From: an uncultured Gammaproteobacteria bacterium
GTDB lineage: Bacteria > Pseudomonadota > Gammaproteobacteria > UBA9214
Direction of reading: 5' to 3'
Assembly (NCBI GenBank): GCA_905480305.1
Contig: CAJQPV010000122.1
Coordinates: forward strand, 1 to 5,406
DNA: 5,406 bases
Shown here: piece after piece, positions 1 through 5,406 of the stretch
How the letters are laid out: each line of letters begins with the position of its first letter
How positions within the stretch are numbered: position 1 is the first letter of the stretch
Translations under genes and position numbers: made by a program
The notes under the pieces: model-generated
Seen by the model: only the letters and a program-made list of their open reading frames with translations
Database searches by the model: none
What the model was told of the DNA's origin: nothing

Positions 1-1
1 G

Positions 2-751
2 CTTGCAGTCGCCATCATCTTCTGCATGCTAATGGTGCTGAATATAGCCGGCATCCGCAAAATCCTGCCCTACTTCATTCTTTCCATTTTCCTCTGGTAC
101 GCCATGTATCTTTCCGGCGTACATCCAACACTGGCAGGGGTTCTTGGCGCATTCTCGGTACCGGCGCGCCCGAAATACAACCCGGACCGTTTCAGCCAGC
201 AGGTCAGTGAACTGATGCAACGTTTCAATGACAGCCATGTGTCCGGGCAAAGCATCATGACCAATGACAAACTGCGCGCCATCGTGCAGACACTGGGTAA
301 TGGCATCTACGAGGTCGAAGCACCGCTGCAACGCCTTGAACACGCATGGCACCTGCCGGTCGCCTACCTGGTCATCCCGATATTCGCATTATTTAATGCC
401 GGTATTCCGCTGGACCTGAGCGGCTTCGGCCAGACATTGATGCACCCGGTGACCATGGGCGTTTCGTTCGGACTGATCTTCGGCAAGGTTATTGGCATTG
501 CCGGCAGTTGCTGGATAGCGCTGAAACTGAATATCGGACAATTACCGGCAGAAACACGCTTCACGCAGATTATCGGTGTCTCCCTGCTTGGCGGTATTGG
601 CTTCACCATGTCCATCTTTATTGCCGAACTCGGCTTCATACACCAGCCGGAACTGTTGCTCATGGCGAAAACCGGCATCCTGTTTGCCTCACTGGTTGCC
701 GGTGTGACGGGGTTTATCTGGCTGTACCTTGCCGGCAGCAGGAACACCTGA
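2..751 (+). CDS. nhaA: Na+/H+ antiporter NhaA, C-terminal part (5' truncated by window)
   Basis: Inner-membrane antiporter that exports Na+ in exchange for H+, serving pH and sodium homeostasis. The reading frame is open from base 2, so the gene starts upstream of the window; the ATG at 26 is internal. The visible 249 residues match the C-terminal part of NhaA: SGVHPTLAGV, then RLEHAWHLPVAYLVIPIFAL followed by FNAG, then FGLIFGKVIG, whose Lys (codon 485-487) corresponds to the functionally important Lys300 of E. coli NhaA, and LLGGIGFTMSIFIAEL near the end. Between SVPARPKYNP and RLEHAW there is a hydrophilic, probably helical stretch of several tens of residues that the E. coli protein lacks; longer NhaA homologues, as I recall them, carry such an insert, so I do not read it as a fusion. 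The protein ends normally at TGA 749-751. It is probably the first visible member of a run of co-directional membrane-protein genes; the next starts 28 nt later. Confidence 0.95.
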   Translation, partial: LAVAIIFCMLMVLNIAGIRKILPYFILSIFLWYAMYLSGVHPTLAGVLGAFSVPARPKYNPDRFSQQVSELMQRFNDSHVSGQSIMTNDKLRAIVQTLGNGIYEVEAPLQRLEHAWHLPVAYLVIPIFALFNAGIPLDLSGFGQTLMHPVTMGVSFGLIFGKVIGIAGSCWIALKLNIGQLPAETRFTQIIGVSLLGGIGFTMSIFIAELGFIHQPELLLMAKTGILFASLVAGVTGFIWLYLAGSRNT

Positions 752-779
752 CTGCCACGGGTAACAGCGGCGTACCTGC

Positions 780-1490
780 ATGCCATTGAACCAGCAGCAA
801 GCCGTTAATCTGCCGATAGCGGCACTGGTACTCGCCAACCTGGTACCGCTATTCGGGGTACTCTACCTGGGCTGGGATGTCGGCTCTATTGTTGTACTCT
901 ACTGGATAGAAAACCTGGTGGTCGGCGCTTACACACTGCTGAAGATGCTCATCACCGGCGGCAGCGGCGCACTCTCTCAAATGCTGTTCTTCTGCATACA
1001 TTACGGTCTGTTCTGCGTAGTTCACGGTCTTGCAATACTGGAGCTGACCCGTTTTTCCGGCGAACTGGCAGAGTTGCCGGCACAGGGCGACTGGCCCGGG
1101 CCGCTGGTTTTAATACAGATGTTTATCGATCTGCTACGCCAGATCATCAATGCCGCGCCGGAAGAATTACTATGGGCCTGTGTTGCATTGTTACTCAGCC
1201 ACGGGGTGTCTTTTCTGCTGCTGTTTATCGGTCAGCAGGAATACCGCCATAGCACCACAAAAAAACTGATGCATGCCCCCTACAAGCGCATTGCCGTTCT
1301 GCAAGTCACCGTCATTGCAGGTGGTTTTCTGGTCACCGTACTCGGCTCGCCCACCGGTATGCTGGTGGTGCTGGTTGCGCTGAAAACCGGAATCGATATC
1401 ATGCTGCATAATCGCTCACACAAAGCGGGTACTGCCGCTGATAACAACAGCGAACCAAAACAAGCCACAGGAGAACAGCAATGGAAGTAG
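780..1490 (+). CDS. Multi-pass membrane protein, DUF6498-like
   Basis: A 236-residue integral membrane protein of unknown function. By eye there are about five or six hydrophobic segments: residues 11-31, 34-58, 67-88, about 129-151, and a long stretch at about 168-205 that may be two helices. The motif YWIEN at 41-45 and the aromatic/His-rich HYGLFCVVHG at 74-83 resemble what I remember of the DUF6498 family; this assignment is from memory. The C-terminal 25 or so residues are hydrophilic (rich in Asn, Lys, Gln) and probably extramembrane. The ATG at 780 has no strong Shine-Dalgarno (the upstream bases GGGTAACAGCGG are poor), so translation may depend on the upstream nhaA message. Its last 10 bases overlap the start of the next gene, which suggests co-translation. 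I cannot assign a substrate or reaction. Confidence 0.8.
   Translation: MPLNQQQAVNLPIAALVLANLVPLFGVLYLGWDVGSIVVLYWIENLVVGAYTLLKMLITGGSGALSQMLFFCIHYGLFCVVHGLAILELTRFSGELAELPAQGDWPGPLVLIQMFIDLLRQIINAAPEELLWACVALLLSHGVSFLLLFIGQQEYRHSTTKKLMHAPYKRIAVLQVTVIAGGFLVTVLGSPTGMLVVLVALKTGIDIMLHNRSHKAGTAADNNSEPKQATGEQQWK
1469..1474 (+). promoter_or_regulatory. Shine-Dalgarno for the 58-aa miniprotein
   Basis: AGGAGA lies inside the end of the upstream gene, 6 nt before the ATG at 1481. It is the strongest ribosome binding site in the left half of the window. It is the main reason to accept the short overlapping gene as real. Confidence 0.75.
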
Positions 1491-1657
1491 GTGGAATTTT
1501 CGGGCTACTGATATTAATTGCCAATGTATGGGCTATTCTGAACATATTTCAAAGCTCGGCGGACACTGTCAAGAAAGCAATCTGGATTGTTCTGGTACTG
1601 CTGTTACCGTTGCTGGGTGTCATTATCTGGTACTTTGCCGGCCCGCGCGAAGGCTGA
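1481..1657 (+). CDS. 58-aa membrane miniprotein, PLDc_N-type (phospholipase D nuclease N-terminal-like)
   Basis: A short gene of 58 residues, starting MEVGGIFGLLILIANVWAIL and ending WYFAGPREG. It shows two hydrophobic helices (about residues 5-23 and 34-53) separated by a short polar hairpin containing SSADTVKK. The pattern of a first helix with a conserved Trp, a NIFQSS-like turn, a lysine, W(I/V)VLVLLLP, a second helix, and a Trp-Tyr/Phe-Gly-Pro-Arg end is that of PLDc_N (Pfam PF13396). That domain occurs both at the N-terminus of cardiolipin synthases and as a free miniprotein; no HKD catalytic motif is present, so it is not a phospholipase itself. The start ATG has a good Shine-Dalgarno 6 nt upstream and overlaps the previous gene's end by 10 nt (ATGGAAGTAG). 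The stop is TGA 1655-1657. The role of free PLDc_N proteins is not established; membrane or lipid association is only an inference. Confidence 0.85.
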   Translation: MEVGGIFGLLILIANVWAILNIFQSSADTVKKAIWIVLVLLLPLLGVIIWYFAGPREG

Positions 1658-1666
1658 ACACACCCG

Positions 1667-2143
1667 GTGAACACCAACATTGATGACAAACACGGCCCGG
1701 GGATTCGCCTGCATCCACCGATCATTTACGCTATCAGCATTCTGAGCGGGATCGGGCTCAACAATTTCTGGCCACTGGCGATGCCCTATGGACTGCAGAA
1801 CCGTAGCTACGGCATTACACTGATAGTTATTGCCTTGCTACTGGCGGCCTGGTCACTGTATGAATTCTACAAGGCCGATACCGACGTGCGCCCCGACAAG
1901 CCGGACAGTGCGCTGCTGACTTCAGGCCCCTACCGGTTTACACGCAATCCGCTCTATATCGTGTTGACTCTTGCGCAATTGACAGTCGCTATCTGGCTTA
2001 ACAATCTCTGGATAGTGCTGCTCGTCATCCCGTCCGTCATTGTCATTTCACGCTATGCGATTGCACGCGAGGAACGCTACCTGCAAACACTGTTTGGACA
2101 GCCATATATGGACTACAAAAAACGCGTACGACGCTGGCTATAA
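1667..2143 (+). CDS. Membrane methyltransferase, isoprenylcysteine carboxyl methyltransferase / phospholipid methyltransferase-like
   Basis: A 158-residue integral membrane protein of the ICMT/PEMT methyltransferase superfamily, which uses S-adenosylmethionine. Diagnostic features are the SAM-site motif GPYRFTRNPLY at residues 87-97, the paired glutamates E135-E136, and the ending LFGQPYMDYKKRVRRWL (142-158), which matches the family pattern of E-E, L, FG, Y, Y, V-x-R-W. Hydrophobic helices lie at about 19-35, 50-67, 97-111 and 112-130. The start is probably the GTG at 1667, 9 nt after the preceding stop. The first in-frame Met is at residue 39, beyond the characteristic LHPPIIYAISIL segment, so a GTG is needed. 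The Shine-Dalgarno is weak (GAAGG at 1649-1653, 13 nt away). Bacterial members of this family mostly have unknown substrates; eukaryote-type prenylcysteine methylation should not be assumed. Its stop shares a base with the next start. Confidence 0.88.
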   Translation: MNTNIDDKHGPGIRLHPPIIYAISILSGIGLNNFWPLAMPYGLQNRSYGITLIVIALLLAAWSLYEFYKADTDVRPDKPDSALLTSGPYRFTRNPLYIVLTLAQLTVAIWLNNLWIVLLVIPSVIVISRYAIAREERYLQTLFGQPYMDYKKRVRRWL

Positions 2144-2568
2144 TGGATATTTTTAAAAAACTGTTCGCTAAAAAAGACCCTGCGCCAACAGCTATCGAAG
2201 CAGCATGCAGAATTATTGACCGCTTCGCTACGGCCACATCTTCAAGCATTGACCGTGAGGATCTTGCCCGTTACCCCGCCAGGCAATTCAAGGTCATGGC
2301 ATTTCATTACGGCGCAATTGAATACCTGTCACACCAGCTCGGACTTGATGAAACACAGACGCTGGGCGTATTCGTGGTCTTTATGAGAACCTATTTCAGC
2401 ATGCCGATCACAGAAACCGGCAGCATCAGCGAGCGCCTGCAAGGCTTCCGCGACAAACCTGACGAACGCCGGTTTTTTGAAGCAGGCCTTGATGTTTTCC
2501 GCCGCTGGGACGAACAGAATGACCAGCAGGCCCCGCTGGAACTGGGCGAACTGCTGAAAAAATATTGA
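2143..2568 (+). CDS. Hypothetical soluble protein, 141 aa
   Basis: I do not recognise this protein. It has no signal peptide or membrane segment; it starts with a basic, lysine-rich stretch (MDIFKKLFAKKD) and looks largely helical with many charged residues. Noticeable segments are the ARQFKVMAFHYGAIEYLSHQ stretch at about 45-64, a hydrophobic GVFVVFMRTYF at about 74-84, and an acidic/basic C-terminal part ending in ELLKKY. The ATG uses the last base of the upstream methyltransferase stop (TAATG), and there is no clear Shine-Dalgarno, so translation is probably coupled to the methyltransferase gene. That tight junction suggests a functional tie to it, for instance as a cytoplasmic partner, but this is inference. 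It is the last gene of the left-hand cluster; no hairpin plus T-tract follows its TGA (2566-2568). Confidence 0.75.
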   Translation: MDIFKKLFAKKDPAPTAIEAACRIIDRFATATSSSIDREDLARYPARQFKVMAFHYGAIEYLSHQLGLDETQTLGVFVVFMRTYFSMPITETGSISERLQGFRDKPDERRFFEAGLDVFRRWDEQNDQQAPLELGELLKKY

Positions 2569-2579
2569 GCAGCCGCGCC

Positions 2580-2608
2580 CTGAAATAGCGGATATATACC
2601 TGTTAAAT
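2580..2608 (+). promoter_or_regulatory. Possible sigma70 promoter for dxs
   Basis: CTGAAA (2580-2585) as -35 and TTAAAT (2603-2608) as -10 are separated by 17 nt; each matches 4 of 6 consensus bases. Transcription would begin near 2615, giving a leader of about 86 nt that contains the whole nested repeat structure at 2627-2694. The region is AT-rich compared with its surroundings. It was found by eye, and read-through from the upstream cluster is also possible. Confidence 0.35.
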
Positions 2609-2626
2609 AATACGGTTTATTGGCAA

Positions 2627-2694
2627 GATGTTACCCGCTCCAAAACAGCTACAAGCAATTGCGGACACGCAGTCAATTGTTTTCTGGTAACATT
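2627..2694 (+). promoter_or_regulatory. Possible folded mRNA leader of dxs covering the ribosome binding site
   Basis: Two nested inverted repeats occur in the 5' leader. The outer pair is ATGTTACC (2628-2635) with GGTAACAT (2686-2693), perfect over 8 bp, plus a G-U pair at 2627/2694. The inner pair is 2653-2661 (AAGCAATTG) with 2674-2682 (CAATTGTTT), 9 bp with one G-U, and a 12-nt loop. The right arm of the outer stem contains GGTAA, the only Shine-Dalgarno-like sequence ahead of the dxs ATG at 2701. If formed, the structure would hide the ribosome binding site. It matches no riboswitch class that I recognise, and chance pairing is not excluded. Confidence 0.35.
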
Positions 2695-2700
2695 ATTACG

Positions 2701-4602
2701 ATGCCGAAGTCCACTTACCCCCTGCTACACCGTATAAATTCCCCTGCTGACCTGCATGACCTTGAGGAATCCGAGCTGCTGCAACTCGCTACCGAGTTGC
2801 GTGAGTTCCTGATTGAATCAGTCTCCAGCACCGGTGGTCACCTGTCTGCCGGCCTTGGCACTATAGAGTTAACCATTGCCCTGCACCGGGTTTTCAACAC
2901 ACCTGAAGACAGGCTGGTGTGGGATATCGGGCACCAGGCCTACCCGCACAAGATTCTCACCGGCCGCCGCGATGCCATGCACAGCCTGCGCCGCGAAGGG
3001 GGGCTGAGCGGTTTTCTGAGTCGCTCCGAAAGTGAATATGACAGTTTTGGCGCCGGCCATTCCAGCACCTCGATCAGTGCCGCGCTGGGTATGTCGGCCG
3101 TTGCCGCGATGGAGGGCAAGGGACGCCAGAGCGTGGCCATTATCGGTGACGGCGCCATGACAGCCGGCATGGCCTACGAAGCACTCAACAATGCCGGCGA
3201 CGCTGACAGCGACCTGCTGGTTATCCTCAACGACAACAAGATGTCGATCTCCCGCAACCGCGGCGCCATGCACAACTACCTGGCACGCATTCTCTCCGGG
3301 CACTTCTATACCGGGGTACGCCAGCGTAGCAAAAGCATACTGCACAGATCACCACGCCTGAGCCGCTATGCTCGCCGCCTGGAAGAACATATGAAGGGCT
3401 TGTTCCTGCCCGGCACCCTGTTTGAGGAACTGGGATTCAACTACATCGGCCCGATTGATGGTCATGATATTCCGCTACTGCTGGCTACACTGCACAACCT
3501 GCGCGACATAAAGGGACGCCGTTTCCTGCATATCGTCACGCAAAAGGGCAAAGGCTATCAGCCGGCAGAGAAGGATCCCTGCAACTACCACGGCGTCACC
3601 CCTTTCAACCGTGCAGTCGGCATGGAGAAAAAGACCGGCAAAAGTAAAACCTACACACAGGTGTTCGGTGAATGGCTGTGCGACATGGCAGCGGCAGACA
3701 AGCGTCTCACCGGCATCACCCCGGCCATGCGTGAAGGTTCCGGACTCGCCGCCTTTGCAGAGAAATTTCCGCAACGCTATTTTGATGTCGGCATTGCCGA
3801 GCAACATGCGCTGACCTTTGCAGCCGGCATGGCCTGTGAGGGCATGAAACCGGTGGTTGCCATTTACTCAACTTTTCTGCAACGCGCCTATGATCAATTG
3901 ATACACGATATTGCCCTGCAAAACCTGGATGTAACTTTTGCCATCGACCGTGCCGGACTGGTTGGAGCAGATGGCGCAACCCATGCCGGCGTATTTGATC
4001 TCAGCTTCCTGCGCTGCATTCCCAACATGCTGGTAATGGCTCCCGCTGATGAAAGGGAATGCCGGCAAATGCTCACCACGGCCTATCAATATAACGGACC
4101 GGCAGCGGTACGTTATCCGCGTGGTAGTGGCAGCGGCACACTGCCTGACGCAGCACTGGATACCTTGCCCATAGGCAAGGCGGAGATCGTCCGCCAGGGA
4201 CAACACGTGGTTATCCTGGCATTCGGCAGCCGGGTTGCTGCTGCATTGGCGGCTGCTGAAGCTGTAAACGCCACTGTTGTCAACATGCGCTTCATCAAGC
4301 CGCTGGATGCCGACATGATAGCTGCCATGGCAAAAGAGCACAGACTGATTGTCACTGTTGAAGAAAACGTATTGCAGGGTGGCGCCGGTTCAGCTGTTAA
4401 TGAATGCCTGCACCAACAGGCTGCCGACAACCACATCATCAACCTCGCCATTGCTGACGCCTTCATTGACCATGGCGATCATGAGCAACAGCTTGCTGCA
4501 TGCGGCCTGGATGCAACAGGTATTGTTGCAGCAATCAACGCTGCGGACAACGGCCACATACTCTCATCCTCACAAGTGGAATCCGGCCTCGCAGGCAGTT
4601 AA
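2701..4602 (+). CDS. dxs: 1-deoxy-D-xylulose-5-phosphate synthase
   Basis: Cytoplasmic, thiamine-diphosphate-dependent enzyme joining pyruvate and glyceraldehyde 3-phosphate, with loss of CO2, into 1-deoxy-D-xylulose 5-phosphate. It is the entry step of the MEP isoprenoid pathway and also supplies thiamine and pyridoxal phosphate synthesis. Its 633 residues are close to E. coli Dxs (620). Landmarks: [10 protein letters not shown] with H47 (E. coli His49); [16 protein letters not shown]; the ThDP/Mg site GDGAMTAG (149-156, Asp150) through NDNKMSIS (Asn179); [21 protein letters not shown] with catalytic E367 (E. coli Glu370); [31 protein letters not shown]; and the C-terminal [18 protein letters not shown]. 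All key residues are present. The ATG at 2701 is chosen because the frame further upstream (TTG 2620) encodes no family-like sequence and would extend the N-terminus by 27 residues. The gene stands apart from ispA/xseB, with which dxs is often clustered in gammaproteobacteria. It probably has its own promoter and a structured leader. Confidence 0.97.
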   Translation: MPKSTYPLLHRINSPADLHDLEESELLQLATELREFLIESVSSTGGHLSAGLGTIELTIALHRVFNTPEDRLVWDIGHQAYPHKILTGRRDAMHSLRREGGLSGFLSRSESEYDSFGAGHSSTSISAALGMSAVAAMEGKGRQSVAIIGDGAMTAGMAYEALNNAGDADSDLLVILNDNKMSISRNRGAMHNYLARILSGHFYTGVRQRSKSILHRSPRLSRYARRLEEHMKGLFLPGTLFEELGFNYIGPIDGHDIPLLLATLHNLRDIKGRRFLHIVTQKGKGYQPAEKDPCNYHGVTPFNRAVGMEKKTGKSKTYTQVFGEWLCDMAAADKRLTGITPAMREGSGLAAFAEKFPQRYFDVGIAEQHALTFAAGMACEGMKPVVAIYSTFLQRAYDQLIHDIALQNLDVTFAIDRAGLVGADGATHAGVFDLSFLRCIPNMLVMAPADERECRQMLTTAYQYNGPAAVRYPRGSGSGTLPDAALDTLPIGKAEIVRQGQHVVILAFGSRVAAALAAAEAVNATVVNMRFIKPLDADMIAAMAKEHRLIVTVEENVLQGGAGSAVNECLHQQAADNHIINLAIADAFIDHGDHEQQLAACGLDATGIVAAINAADNGHILSSSQVESGLAGS

Positions 4603-4612
4603 CTGTCGACTT

Positions 4613-4633
4613 GCAAGCTTATGTTAAGCTTGC
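4613..4633. repeat. Perfect 9-bp inverted repeat (possible operator)
   Basis: GCAAGCTTA, a TGT spacer, then TAAGCTTGC form a perfect 9-bp palindromic hairpin 10 nt after the dxs stop. No T-tract follows on the plus strand (CTCTGG comes next), and none exists on the other strand either, so it is not a standard intrinsic terminator. Its right arm overlaps the possible -35 box of the downstream gene, which is the layout of an operator for a dimeric repressor. A processing or transcript-stabilising hairpin at the dxs 3' end is the alternative. Confidence 0.6.
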
Positions 4634-4660
4634 CTCTGGTTGGCCAATAAAAAATATAAC
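4630..4660 (+). promoter_or_regulatory. Possible sigma70 promoter for the 147-aa gene
   Basis: TTGCCT (4630-4635) as -35 and TATAAC (4655-4660, 5 of 6 consensus bases) as -10, with a long 19-nt spacer. The -10 sits in the most AT-rich part of the dxs-downstream gap. The long spacer makes the -35 uncertain. The overlap with the palindrome at 4613-4633 would suit repression of this promoter. Confidence 0.35.
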
Positions 4661-4685
4661 CTCCGGTGCAACAACAGCAACTGAC

Positions 4686-4691
4686 GGAGAG
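4686..4691 (+). promoter_or_regulatory. Shine-Dalgarno for the 147-aa gene
   Basis: GGAGAG lies 9 nt before the ATG at 4701. It is a good ribosome binding site and fixes that start. Confidence 0.7.
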
Positions 4692-4700
4692 CAGTATTAG

Positions 4701-5144
4701 ATGAAGCGTTCGACAGAGATTTTTTTCCGCCGCGACGAAACTGCCCGCGAGCAGGTCACACTGCCTGCACAGTTATTCAACCGTTGCCTGCTGCTATTAA
4801 ACCATTCACCCACAGCCAGCGTATTTGTGCCCGTCCGCAACATGCAGCTACAGGCCGTTATCGACCATGATGAAATCATTTTCGTCGACAATCATGGTTA
4901 CGCCGTCAAGGATGGACACGGCGGTCGTCTGATCGTACTGGCATGGGAAATGGCCTTTCACAGCTCACGCGATTCGCTGAATGAACCGGTGCCCATTGAA
5001 GTGGTGTACTACGGACCTGAACGACACGAGGTCCACCGCCGCCTGATGAGTGAATTTACCGCGTCACTGAACAGCCTGGAAGCCAGACTGAAGCAGGGAG
5101 AAACAGATAACAGGGCCGCGACAATTTTACCGTTCAGGCAGTAG
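4701..5144 (+). CDS. Hypothetical soluble protein, 147 aa
   Basis: I do not recognise this protein. It has no signal peptide and no membrane helix. The N-terminal part (MKRSTEIFFRRDETAREQVT) is charged. The middle looks like a beta-rich fold with alternating hydrophobic residues (SVFVPVRNMQLQAVID, then DEIIFVDNHGYAVKDGHGGR at about 57-76, then LIVLAWEMAF). The sequence PIEVVYYGPERHEVHRRL at about 98-115 leads into a charged, probably helical stretch (to about residue 133), and the protein ends ATILPFRQ. The ATG at 4701 has a good Shine-Dalgarno (4686-4691). It follows dxs by 98 nt, with a palindrome and a possible promoter between, so it is probably transcribed separately, though read-through from dxs is possible. 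No cysteine cluster or known catalytic motif stands out. It converges with a minus-strand gene. Confidence 0.78.
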   Translation: MKRSTEIFFRRDETAREQVTLPAQLFNRCLLLLNHSPTASVFVPVRNMQLQAVIDHDEIIFVDNHGYAVKDGHGGRLIVLAWEMAFHSSRDSLNEPVPIEVVYYGPERHEVHRRLMSEFTASLNSLEARLKQGETDNRAATILPFRQ

Positions 5145-5160
5145 TCCTGTATTGACAGAC

Positions 5161-5406
5161 TCAGGCCGCGCAGCCAACCCAGAAGCTCATATCCTTGTCG
5201 AGAAACTCCTGCCAGGACATGTAATGGGTACCGTCACAGGAAAACGTCAGGCTGACCAAACCGTTAAAAATATTGATCGATGCAGAGCGCAGGTAAAGGG
5301 TTTCATCGGCCAGGCGCAACTGCCGCATGCCATTTAAAATGGCCGCAACACTCTCCTGCGGGATAGCCGCATCCGCCGGATAAGGGCAGCGTGGATATAG
5401 CAGGCA
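5161..5406 (-). CDS. Hypothetical protein, C-terminal 81 residues (gene continues past right edge)
   Basis: On the minus strand a frame is open from the window's right edge (5406) down to TGA at 5163-5161, 81 codons without a stop. The protein reads CLLYPRCPYPADAAIPQESV at the edge and ends MSWQEFLDKDMSFWVGCAA. It has the look of real protein: mixed hydrophobic and polar segments (VAAILNGMRQLRLADETLYL, then SINIFNGLVSLTFSCDG), with G/C-favoured third positions. A plus-strand frame at 5152-5337 lies antiparallel to it but needs a TTG start with no ribosome binding site and encodes nothing family-like, so I prefer the minus-strand reading. The start codon is outside the window. I do not recognise the family; four cysteines occur, but no known metal-binding pattern. 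It converges with the 147-aa gene, leaving 16 nt between the two stops and no clear terminator. Confidence 0.65.
   Translation of the reverse strand, partial: CLLYPRCPYPADAAIPQESVAAILNGMRQLRLADETLYLRSASINIFNGLVSLTFSCDGTHYMSWQEFLDKDMSFWVGCAA

Noticed and set aside
170..330. Hydrophilic insert in NhaA as a domain fusion
   Set aside because: Longer NhaA homologues, as I recall them, carry a similar charged loop at this place, so it looks like a family variant.
29..786. Minus-strand and second plus-strand frames inside nhaA
   Set aside because: They overlap a clear NhaA coding frame and have composition typical of out-of-frame translation.
2143..2190. A-runs at the start of the 141-aa gene as a programmed frameshift site
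   Set aside because: The TTT-AAA-AAA-CTG phase does not fit the X-XXY-YYZ slippery pattern in the zero frame, and the gene continues intact without a frame change.
2620..2700. Extended dxs start at TTG 2620, giving 27 more residues
   Set aside because: The extra residues do not resemble any Dxs N-terminus, the TTG has no ribosome binding site, and the ATG at 2701 gives the usual family length.
2869..4466. Several minus-strand open frames of 60-158 codons inside dxs
   Set aside because: They are antiparallel shadows of a well conserved gene and show no ribosome binding sites or recognisable protein features.
4613..4633. Hairpin as the intrinsic terminator of dxs
   Set aside because: No run of T follows on either strand; the next plus-strand bases are CTCTGGTTGG.
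5145..5160. Small hairpin (GTCcTGT/ACAGAC) between the convergent genes as a bidirectional terminator
   Set aside because: Only 6 bp with a bulge, overlapping the stop codons, and no T-tract on either side.
5152..5337. Plus-strand 61-codon frame at the right end
   Set aside because: TTG start, no Shine-Dalgarno, starts only 7 nt after the preceding stop, and lies antiparallel to a longer, more protein-like minus-strand frame.

Overview
The window looks like chromosomal DNA from a gammaproteobacterium with moderate GC content. The main basis is the Dxs protein, which aligns with E. coli Dxs from memory over almost its whole length, together with an NhaA of the longer-loop type. The genus cannot be fixed from this stretch. 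I see no insertion sequence, phage gene, CRISPR array, tRNA or rRNA. The order of genes is ordinary, and I did not find a clear undescribed system.

Left half (1-2568): five plus-strand genes lie close together and probably form one transcription unit. They are the 3' part of nhaA (Na+/H+ antiporter), a multi-pass membrane protein resembling the DUF6498 family, a 58-residue PLDc_N-type membrane miniprotein, an ICMT/PEMT-type membrane methyltransferase with a GTG start, and an unrecognised soluble 141-residue protein. Their junctions are a 28-nt gap, a 10-nt overlap, a 9-nt gap and a 1-nt TAATG overlap. The first four are membrane proteins, so the common theme is the inner membrane, but nothing in the sequence joins them in one pathway.

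Middle (2569-4602): a 132-nt intergenic region leads to dxs (1-deoxy-D-xylulose-5-phosphate synthase, first step of the MEP isoprenoid pathway). Its best start is the ATG at 2701. The leader holds a possible sigma70 promoter (2580-2608), then two nested inverted repeats (2627-2635/2686-2694 and 2653-2661/2674-2682). The outer one covers the only plausible ribosome binding site of dxs. This possible leader structure is the most interesting non-coding signal here.

Right end (4603-5406): a 98-nt gap carries a perfect 9-bp inverted repeat overlapping a possible promoter, followed by an unrecognised 147-residue gene with a good Shine-Dalgarno. Converging on it after 16 nt is the 3' end of a minus-strand gene (5161-5406) whose start lies beyond the right edge.
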